A DNA stretch of 64,000 nt from positions 744,001-808,000 of the forward strand of contig NZ_BMLS01000002.1 in NCBI RefSeq assembly GCF_014645355.1, in the 5' to 3' direction. Position 1 is the stretch's first letter. Each line of letters opens with the position of its first letter. The position numbers and the translations under genes are program-made. This DNA is from Bowmanella pacifica (GTDB lineage: Bacteria; Pseudomonadota; Gammaproteobacteria; Enterobacterales; Alteromonadaceae). Below the pieces are notes generated by a model. It searched no databases. It saw nothing but the letters and a program-made list of their open reading frames with translations, and was not told where the DNA came from. Positions 56,280-64,000 of the stretch are shown piece after piece.

Positions 56280-59200
56280 ATGAGACTATATAACCCGAAC
56301 GATTCTCGGGATAACTGTGGTTTTGGCTTAATTGCCCACACGCAAGGGCAGCCCAGCCACAGTCTGGTAAAAACCGCCATCCATGCACTGGATCGTATGC
56401 AACACAGAGGCGGGATTGCCGCAGATGGTAAAACGGGCGACGGTTGTGGTTTGCTGCTGCAAAAACCCGATGCTTTTTTCCGCGCTATTGGTGAGGAAAA
56501 AGGCTGGAAACTGGCCAAAAAATACGGTGTTGGCATGGTGTTCCTCAGCCAGGACCCGGTATTAGCCCAGCAAGCTCGGGATATCCTCAACGAAGAATTG
56601 CAAAAAGAAACCCTGGACGTCCAGGGCTGGCGTGTTGTGCCCACTAACCCTGAGTTACTGGGTGAGTTAGCCCTGACCGGTTTACCACAAATTGAACAGG
56701 TATTTGTCAACGCCCCTCCAGGTTGGCGCAAGAAAGACGTCGAGCGTCGCTTGTTTATGGCCCGCCGTCGAACAGAAAAGCGCCTGGCCCACGACACGGA
56801 TTTTTATATCGCCTGCTTGTCGAATCTGGTGACCATTTATAAGGGCCTGGTGATGCCCAAAGATCTGCCGAATTTCTATCTGGATTTGGCCGATGAACGC
56901 ATGCAATCCGCTATATGCGTGTTCCACCAGCGTTTCTCCACCAATACGCTGCCAAGATGGCCGTTAGCACAGCCATTCCGTTTCCTGGCACACAATGGTG
57001 AAATTAATACCATCCGCGGTAACCGCGAATGGGCCGAAGCCCGTACTTATAAGTTCCGCACGCCACTGCTGCCTGATCTGCATGACGCCGCGCCTTTTGT
57101 CAATTTTGAAGGCTCGGATTCCTCGTCACTGGATAACATGCTGGAATTGTTCCTGGCAGGGGGCATGGATTTGTTCCGTGCCATGCGTTTATTGGTGCCA
57201 CCTGCGTATCAGAATAATGACACCATGGACCCGGCTCTTAAGGCCTTTTACGAATTTAACTCCATGCATATGGAGCCTTGGGACGGCCCGGCAGGTATCG
57301 TCATGACCAATGGTCGTCATGTGGCATGCAACCTAGACAGAAACGGTCTGCGTCCGGCCCGCTATGTGATCACCAAAGACGGTCTGATTACCCTGGCCTC
57401 TGAAATCGGTATTTGGGATTACCAGCCCGAAGATGTGCTCGAAAAAGGTCGTGTCGGCCCAGGTGAAATGCTGGCGGTAGACACTTACACAGGTAAGGTA
57501 CTGCACTCCAGCGAGATTGATGAAGATCTGAAAAGCCGCCATCCTTACCGCGAATGGCTGGACAAACACATTAGCCGCTTACTCCCTATCCAGCAGTGTG
57601 ATGCCAGCCAGATTGGTGTGCGTCTGTTCGACGATGACATGATGAACACCTACTACAAGCAGTTTAATTACAGCTATGAAGAAATTCAGCAGGTAATCAA
57701 GGTGCTGGCCAATGATGGTCAGGAAGCGGTTGGCTCCATGGGTGATGACACCCCGATGGCTGTTTTGTCTGGCAAACACCGCACCATTTACGACTACTTC
57801 CGTCAGCAGTTTGCTCAGGTGACGAATCCCCCTATCGACCCGCTGCGGGAAAACCATGTAATGTCATTGGCCACCTGTATAGGTCGAGAGCAGAACGTCT
57901 TCAGCGAAACCTCGGGCTACGCCAACCGGGTATTGTTTGAGTCGCCGATCATGCTGTACACGGATCTCAAACAACTGAGAGAGTTTGCCCCTGAGTACTA
58001 CTACTCCGAAGTGGTCGATCTTAACTATGCGCCGGAAGAAGGCCTGAAAGCCGCCCTTAAAAGGATCTGTGATGAAGCCGAGTACCTGGTAAAACAGAAA
58101 AAAGCGGCCTTCGTTATCCTCTCGGATCGCAAAATTAAGACGAATCGCCTGCCGATTCCTGCACCTATGGCTGTGGGCGCAGTACAACGCCGTTTGGTGG
58201 AAAAAGCCCTGCGCTGCGACGCCAACATCGTGATAGAAACCGCGTCAGCACGCGATCCACATCACTTTGCGGTACTCATTGGTTTGGGTGCGACTGCGGT
58301 CTACCCCTTCCTGGCCTATGAAGTTATCGAGCAAATGGGTGATAAGGGTGAGCTGGATATTCCGGTGATGGACGCCATCCTTAATTACCGTAAAGGCATT
58401 AATAAGGGTCTGTATAAGATCATGTCGAAAATGGGCATCAGCACTGTCGCCAGCTACCGCTGCGCCAAGTTGTTTGAAGCCATAGGTATCCACCAGGATG
58501 TGATGAAGCTGTGCTTCCAAGGCGTACCAAGCCGTATCCAGGGTGCCAACTTCGACGATTTTGAGCAGGATATTCAAAACCTCAACCGTATTGCCTGGGT
58601 AAAACGTAAAACCATCAGCCACGGTGGCTTACTTAAATATGTGCACGACGGTGAATACCATGCCTACAACCCGGACGTGGTCAGCACCTTGCAAAAAGCC
58701 GTGGTCAGCGGTGAATACAGCGACTATCAGCAATTTGCTGCACTGGTTAATGAGCGTCCGGTGGCCCATATCCGTGATCTGCTCAAGCTGAAGTTCAGTC
58801 AACAGGCGGTGGATATTAATGAGGTAGAGCCTGCAGAAGCCTTGTATCCACGTTTCGATACCGCCGCCATGAGTATCGGTGCACTGAGTCCCGAAGCTCA
58901 TGAAGCATTGGCCATCGCGATGAACCGTTTGGGCGGTCAGTCCAACTCAGGGGAAGGTGGTGAAGATCCTGCTCGCTTTGGTACCGAAAAGAACTCGCGC
59001 ATCAAACAAATTGCTTCCGGACGCTTCGGCGTTACTCCGCACTATCTGGTCAACGCCGATGTGCTGCAGATTAAGGTAGCACAAGGTGCCAAACCTGGTG
59101 AGGGCGGTCAGTTGCCCGGAGACAAGGTGAATAAGTATATCGCCGAGCTACGCTTCTCCGTACCGGGTGTTACCCTGATTTCACCGCCGCCGCATCACGA

Positions 59201-60746
59201 TATCTATTCTATCGAAGACTTGGCTCAGCTAATTTTCGACCTGAAACAGGTAAACCCTAAGGCGCTGATTTCGGTCAAACTGGTATCTGAGCCTGGTGTC
59301 GGCACTGTCGCTACCGGTGTAGCCAAAGCCTATGCGGATCTGATTACGGTTTCCGGTTATGACGGTGGTACCGGTGCCAGCCCGCTCACCTCGGTAAAAT
59401 ACGCAGGCAGTCCCTGGGAGCTGGGTTTGGCGGAGAGCCAGCAGGCCCTGGTAGAAAATGGTTTGCGCCATAAGGTAAGAGTACAAACCGACGGCGGTCT
59501 GAAAACCGGCCTGGACGTAATCAAGGCTGCAATTCTCGGTGCCGAGAGTTTCGGTTTTGGCACAGGGCCTATGGTGGCGCTGGGTTGTAAATATCTGCGC
59601 ATCTGTCACTTAAACAACTGTGCCACAGGTGTTGCCACTCAGGATAAGAACCTGCGTGACAATTACTTTATCGGTTTGCCTGACATGGTCATGAACTACT
59701 TCAAGTTTATTGCCCGTGAAGTACGCGAGCTCATGGCCGCGCTAGGCGTGCGTAAGCTCGAAGAGCTGATTGGACGCACCGAACTGCTTGAGGTTATCGA
59801 CGGCTTCAGTGCCCGTCAGCAGCGCTTAGATTTGTCGCCAATTCTGGCCAAACCCCAAGCCGCCGCACACACCAAATTGTTCTGCTCAGAGGTCACTAAC
59901 GCACCACTGGACAAAGGAGAGCTGAACCAGCAGATCTTGGATGACGTTCGCCAGGCTGTGGAAAACAAAAGCGGTGGCAACTGGCGTTACAGTATTCGCA
60001 ATACCGACCGTTCCGTAGGAGCCCGTATCTCCGGCTATATTGCTGAGCAGCATGGCAACCAAGGGATGGCCGACTATCCTTTGCGCGTCACTCTGACCGG
60101 CACCGCAGGACAAAGTTTCGGCGTGTGGAACGCCGGTGGTTTGGAGCTGCATCTGATTGGCGATGCCAACGATTATGTAGGCAAAGGCATGACGGGCGGT
60201 AAGATCACTATTCACCCGCCAGTAGGCGTCCATTACGCCACCCGCGACAGCGCCATTATGGGTAACACCTGTTTGTACGGCGCTACCGGCGGCAAGCTGT
60301 TTGCTGCGGGCCGTGCCGGTGAACGTTTTGCGGTACGTAACTCTGGTGCAGTGGCCGTTGTAGAAGGCACAGGTGACAACGCCTGTGAATATATGACCGG
60401 CGGTATCGTTGCCATACTGGGCCAGACCGGCGTTAATTTTGGTGCCGGCATGACAGGGGGTTTTGCTTATGTACTGGATCAGGCCAATGACTTTGACCGA
60501 CGCGTTAACGGCGATTTGGTGGAGGTGCTGAGCATCGACGATAAGCCGATTCTGGCCGAACACCTGCGTGGTCTTATCAACCAGCACTATGAAGAAACTG
60601 GCAGCGAACACTCGCTGGAGATCCTCAGTCAGTTCAGTCAGTACTTAAAGCAGTTCCGCTTGGTTAAACCTAAGACCAGCGATGTGAAGAATCTGCTGGG
60701 TCATATCAGCCGGTCCAGCGCAGAGTTGCGCGTTCAGGCCCAGTAA
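56280..60746 (+). CDS. gltB: Glutamate synthase (NADPH) large subunit
   Basis: 1488 residues. Glutamine amidotransferase domain begins at Cys13 ([11 protein letters not shown]), which becomes the N-terminal nucleophile after cleavage. The central domain and FMN-binding synthase domain follow ([28 protein letters not shown]), with the 3Fe-4S cysteines in [20 protein letters not shown], and the C-terminal beta-helix ([28 protein letters not shown]). It makes glutamate from glutamine and 2-oxoglutarate. ATG 56280 lies ten bases after AAGGAG; a closer ATG at 56273 opens a six-codon frame that overlaps the gltB start. Confidence 0.98.
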   Translation: MRLYNPNDSRDNCGFGLIAHTQGQPSHSLVKTAIHALDRMQHRGGIAADGKTGDGCGLLLQKPDAFFRAIGEEKGWKLAKKYGVGMVFLSQDPVLAQQARDILNEELQKETLDVQGWRVVPTNPELLGELALTGLPQIEQVFVNAPPGWRKKDVERRLFMARRRTEKRLAHDTDFYIACLSNLVTIYKGLVMPKDLPNFYLDLADERMQSAICVFHQRFSTNTLPRWPLAQPFRFLAHNGEINTIRGNREWAEARTYKFRTPLLPDLHDAAPFVNFEGSDSSSLDNMLELFLAGGMDLFRAMRLLVPPAYQNNDTMDPALKAFYEFNSMHMEPWDGPAGIVMTNGRHVACNLDRNGLRPARYVITKDGLITLASEIGIWDYQPEDVLEKGRVGPGEMLAVDTYTGKVLHSSEIDEDLKSRHPYREWLDKHISRLLPIQQCDASQIGVRLFDDDMMNTYYKQFNYSYEEIQQVIKVLANDGQEAVGSMGDDTPMAVLSGKHRTIYDYFRQQFAQVTNPPIDPLRENHVMSLATCIGREQNVFSETSGYANRVLFESPIMLYTDLKQLREFAPEYYYSEVVDLNYAPEEGLKAALKRICDEAEYLVKQKKAAFVILSDRKIKTNRLPIPAPMAVGAVQRRLVEKALRCDANIVIETASARDPHHFAVLIGLGATAVYPFLAYEVIEQMGDKGELDIPVMDAILNYRKGINKGLYKIMSKMGISTVASYRCAKLFEAIGIHQDVMKLCFQGVPSRIQGANFDDFEQDIQNLNRIAWVKRKTISHGGLLKYVHDGEYHAYNPDVVSTLQKAVVSGEYSDYQQFAALVNERPVAHIRDLLKLKFSQQAVDINEVEPAEALYPRFDTAAMSIGALSPEAHEALAIAMNRLGGQSNSGEGGEDPARFGTEKNSRIKQIASGRFGVTPHYLVNADVLQIKVAQGAKPGEGGQLPGDKVNKYIAELRFSVPGVTLISPPPHHDIYSIEDLAQLIFDLKQVNPKALISVKLVSEPGVGTVATGVAKAYADLITVSGYDGGTGASPLTSVKYAGSPWELGLAESQQALVENGLRHKVRVQTDGGLKTGLDVIKAAILGAESFGFGTGPMVALGCKYLRICHLNNCATGVATQDKNLRDNYFIGLPDMVMNYFKFIAREVRELMAALGVRKLEELIGRTELLEVIDGFSARQQRLDLSPILAKPQAAAHTKLFCSEVTNAPLDKGELNQQILDDVRQAVENKSGGNWRYSIRNTDRSVGARISGYIAEQHGNQGMADYPLRVTLTGTAGQSFGVWNAGGLELHLIGDANDYVGKGMTGGKITIHPPVGVHYATRDSAIMGNTCLYGATGGKLFAAGRAGERFAVRNSGAVAVVEGTGDNACEYMTGGIVAILGQTGVNFGAGMTGGFAYVLDQANDFDRRVNGDLVEVLSIDDKPILAEHLRGLINQHYEETGSEHSLEILSQFSQYLKQFRLVKPKTSDVKNLLGHISRSSAELRVQAQ

Positions 60747-62177
<1,431 letters not shown>

Positions 62178-62243
62178 GAACCTGCCGCTTTGTCAGACCT
62201 TGGCATAGCAGCAACGTGACATTTAGCCTGTTTAAGGAATTTA

Positions 62244-62271
62244 AAAAACGCAGCCTCGGCTGCGTTTTTTA
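62244..62271. terminator. Bidirectional terminator between gltD and CBS gene
   Basis: AAAAACGCAGCC and GGCTGCGTTTTT form a 12-bp stem with a 2-base nominal loop and T-tracts on both strands. Confidence 0.93.
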
Positions 62272-62275
62272 TGGT

Positions 62276-62746
62276 TCAGGACATGTCGTCGCGATGCTGT
62301 AAAGGTTGGTGATAGGCGTCAAATTGTCTGTCGCGCTTGGCCTTCCCTGCCGACAATAAGCGCAGAATATCCCGCCAGCTTAAAATCCCTATGGGTTTGC
62401 GGTTTACATCTATCACCGGCAAACAAGAAATCTTCTGCTGGTTCATTAAACTAATGGCATCGTAGATATCATCATCCTGAGTCAACACCCACAATTGACG
62501 CGTCATAATTTGATGCACCTTTTTATTCAGCGTCGCGGTATCACGCCGGGTTTCCGACGCGGTCCCCAAATTGGGGCTCAGGGCTTTAAGTAGGTCACGA
62601 TCCGACACCATCCCCACCAACTGGTCATTTTCCACCACCAGCAAATGGTGAAAAAGCTTGGCCGCAAAAATGCGCTGTACCTCGGCGAGACTGGCATCTG
62701 CGCCAATAGTTACCACGCGCTTGGTCATGACTTTTTCCAGACTCAT
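62276..62746 (-). CDS. Two-CBS-domain protein
   Basis: 156 residues from ATG 62746; AAAGG lies ten bases upstream and the frame beyond this start (back to 63193) runs antisense through the next gene, so it is rejected. Two CBS domains: MTKRVVTIGADASLAEVQRIF with HLLVVENDQLVGMVSDRDLLKAL, and IMTRQLWVLTQDDDIYDAISLM with CLPVIDVNRKPIGILSWRDILRLL. Stand-alone CBS pairs bind adenine nucleotides and act as regulators; partner unknown. Confidence 0.9.
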   Translation of the reverse strand: MSLEKVMTKRVVTIGADASLAEVQRIFAAKLFHHLLVVENDQLVGMVSDRDLLKALSPNLGTASETRRDTATLNKKVHQIMTRQLWVLTQDDDIYDAISLMNQQKISCLPVIDVNRKPIGILSWRDILRLLSAGKAKRDRQFDAYHQPLQHRDDMS

Positions 62747-62823
62747 CTTATACCTTTGTATCACACTGGCTATTTGTCGCCCCCTTAGGGACATTCTATA
62801 GTAACCATACCTCATTAAGAGAC

Positions 62824-63162
62824 ATGCGTACCATGGCCATAAAAAAATCCTGTTTGCTCCTGCTCGGCATCTCCAGTCCAGTCTTGGCAGCAACAGACTG
62901 TCCCGAACAGTTCCATCAACTGCCACTGGCAGAAAACGCCAGCTATTGTCACCTGTTTGACGATACGCTGCCGGCCACCCTGAGCTATTTCTCGGCGTTG
63001 ACCCCAGCGCAAACCCTGGCATTTTATCAAAACCGATTAAGTGATGCTTCAACCAGTCAGAGTAAAGACCGCCAGGTGCTGGAAGACAAGCAAGGTCGTT
63101 GGGTGGTGGTGATTTCTGCTGACGGCCAGGGCAGCCAGGTAGACATGCTGGTAAAAGAATAA
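62824..63162 (+). CDS. Small exported protein of unknown function
   Basis: 112 residues with a signal peptide (cleavage after VLA-A, about 21) and two cysteines in the mature part (DCPEQF, SYCHLF) that could pair. I do not recognise a family; the mature domain (LSYFSALTPAQTLAFYQNRL, GRWVVVISADGQGSQVDMLVKE) looks like a small alpha/beta fold. Starts at ATG 62824 or 62833. Divergent from the CBS gene. Confidence 0.7.
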   Translation: MRTMAIKKSCLLLLGISSPVLAATDCPEQFHQLPLAENASYCHLFDDTLPATLSYFSALTPAQTLAFYQNRLSDASTSQSKDRQVLEDKQGRWVVVISADGQGSQVDMLVKE

Positions 63163-63262
63163 CTTCCCGATTTCCCCCGGCCAGTTCTGGCACCTAACTT
63201 GCAGACACTCCCATACTTGTGCCAAGCGTCAAAACCTTGGCTTCTTTTCTACGGAGACTGCT

Positions 63263-63832
63263 ATGGAACTGACCATTGTTCTGCTAATGATGCTAATTGT
63301 AGTGGCTATCGGCGCCATTAAACTGACGGGCGAAAAACTGGCCTTTCCGTTTAAAAAACGCAGTAACCTGTTTACTCCCGTTGAACGCTCGTTTCTGGAA
63401 TTACTGGAAAGTGCCGTTGGCCATCAGTACCGGGTGATTTGCCGGGTCAAACTCAGCGACATTCTCAGCCTACGCCAGGGCACTGACAAAAAAACCGCCC
63501 GTAGCGCGTTGCAAAAAGCCGCCTCCAGACAACTGGATTTTGTGCTGTGTGACAAAGCCGATATGAGCCCGGTGGTGGCCGTAGATCTGGTACATAACGC
63601 CGGCAAAGACGGCTACAAAAGCCAGCGCGACTGGTATGTCAGCAGCAGCCTGGACGCCGCCCGTATCCCCCACCTGCGTATTAAAGTGAAGTCAGGTTAT
63701 TCGGCACAGGAAATTCGTGATTGTATCGAGGCCAAACTCGCCCCTATGCGATACAAAGAACCGAAAAAGCCCCTGGTGCAAGGCACAATTAAAGACGATA
63801 AAACCGCTCTGGGCCGTGCAATAACGGCATAA
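63263..63832 (+). CDS. Membrane-anchored DUF2726 protein
   Basis: 189 residues. One N-terminal helix (about 2-20) is followed by a DUF2726-type domain: FTPVERSFLELLESAVGHQYRVICRVKLSDIL, LDFVLCDKADMSPVVAVDLV, and IPHLRIKVKSGYSAQEIRDCIE. The domain has a nuclease-like (PD-(D/E)xK-related) look, with FVLCD and AVDLV strands, but no activity is proven. GGAG precedes ATG 63263. Confidence 0.85.
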   Translation: MELTIVLLMMLIVVAIGAIKLTGEKLAFPFKKRSNLFTPVERSFLELLESAVGHQYRVICRVKLSDILSLRQGTDKKTARSALQKAASRQLDFVLCDKADMSPVVAVDLVHNAGKDGYKSQRDWYVSSSLDAARIPHLRIKVKSGYSAQEIRDCIEAKLAPMRYKEPKKPLVQGTIKDDKTALGRAITA

Positions 63833-63875
63833 GTGTTCATGATGGAGCCAGGGACGGCATCCTCTTAAGTTGGCA

Positions 63876-63899
63876 GATGAATCTTGGCGGAAGCCACCG
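63876..63899 (+). terminator. Weak hairpin after DUF2726 gene
   Basis: GGCGG and CCGCC, six bases apart, followed by TTTAAT. The rest of 63833-64000 shows no gene I can support. Confidence 0.35.
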
Positions 63900-64000
63900 C
63901 CTTTAATAGGGGTAAGTTAATAAAGTGCTTGCGCTTTATACAGTAATACCTCTGAAGCCATGAGAAAACTCGCTTCGAGCAGATTACACATCAATGACTA

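Noticed and set aside
62747-63193. Long N-terminal extension of the CBS protein
   Set aside because: It runs antisense through the small exported protein gene, and a start with a ribosome site at 62746 begins the CBS domain directly.
63905-63990. 24-codon frame on the minus strand at the right edge
   Set aside because: Too short, without a ribosome site or recognisable sequence.

Overview
The window looks like a chromosomal segment of a marine or brackish gammaproteobacterium of the Alteromonadales (Alteromonadaceae-like). The reasons are conserved gammaproteobacterial gene orders (rsmI/lpoA-yraN-diaA-dolP; sspB-sspA ... rpsI-rplM-zapE-zapG-degQ-degS; murA-ibaG-mlaBCDEF; kdsC-lptCAB-rpoN-hpf-ptsN-rapZ-npr; arcB-gltBD), three TonB-dependent receptors, a cytochrome bc1 operon and a clear ArcB. 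Genus assignment is inference; no rRNA operon or tRNA gene was seen.

Layout: (1) 1-3 kb: end of a FecR-like anti-sigma regulator and a TonB receptor with an N-terminal signalling (STN) domain. (2) 3.2-9.6 kb: RNase P RNA on the minus strand, an unknown protein faintly resembling HD-GYP proteins, rsmI, and the envelope/replication cluster lpoA-yraN-diaA-dolP. (3) 9.6-14.9 kb: a large TonB receptor followed by a secreted S9 peptidase, probably a peptide-uptake pair. (4) 15-21 kb, minus strand: sspB-sspA, petC-petB-petA, rpsI-rplM, zapE. (5) 21.5-24.7 kb: zapG, degQ, degS (periplasmic quality control). (6) 24.7-29.3 kb, minus: murA, ibaG and the Mla phospholipid transport operon. (7) 29.5-36.4 kb, plus: CaxA-like exchanger, kdsC, lptC-lptA-lptB, rpoN, hpf, ptsN, rapZ, npr; kdsD is absent from its usual place. 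(8) 36.4-45 kb: accessory genes (rluF, a 336-bp MITE-like element, cupin, phosphoesterase, GNAT, AEC and EamA transporters, mgtE, a chemoreceptor). (9) 45-53 kb: a compact alpha-glucoside utilisation locus: MFS permease, GH65 phosphorylase, beta-phosphoglucomutase, LacI-type repressor and TonB receptor, tied together by a shared palindromic operator sitting on the -35 boxes. (10) 53-62.3 kb: arcB and gltBD, separated by about 0.7 kb of regulatory DNA with a pair of ArgR-box-like sites. (11) 62.3-64 kb: a CBS-domain protein, a small secreted protein and a DUF2726-type protein.

Most of the window is core genome. I do not see a CRISPR array, prophage, defence island or biosynthetic cluster. The most informative unusual points are: the MITE-like element inserted exactly at a cupin stop codon, the repeated operator/promoter design of the alpha-glucoside locus, the ArgR-box pair between arcB and gltB, an ArcB that appears to lack one of the two redox cysteines known from E. 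coli, the missing kdsD, and a 22-bp perfect inverted repeat in front of sspA.
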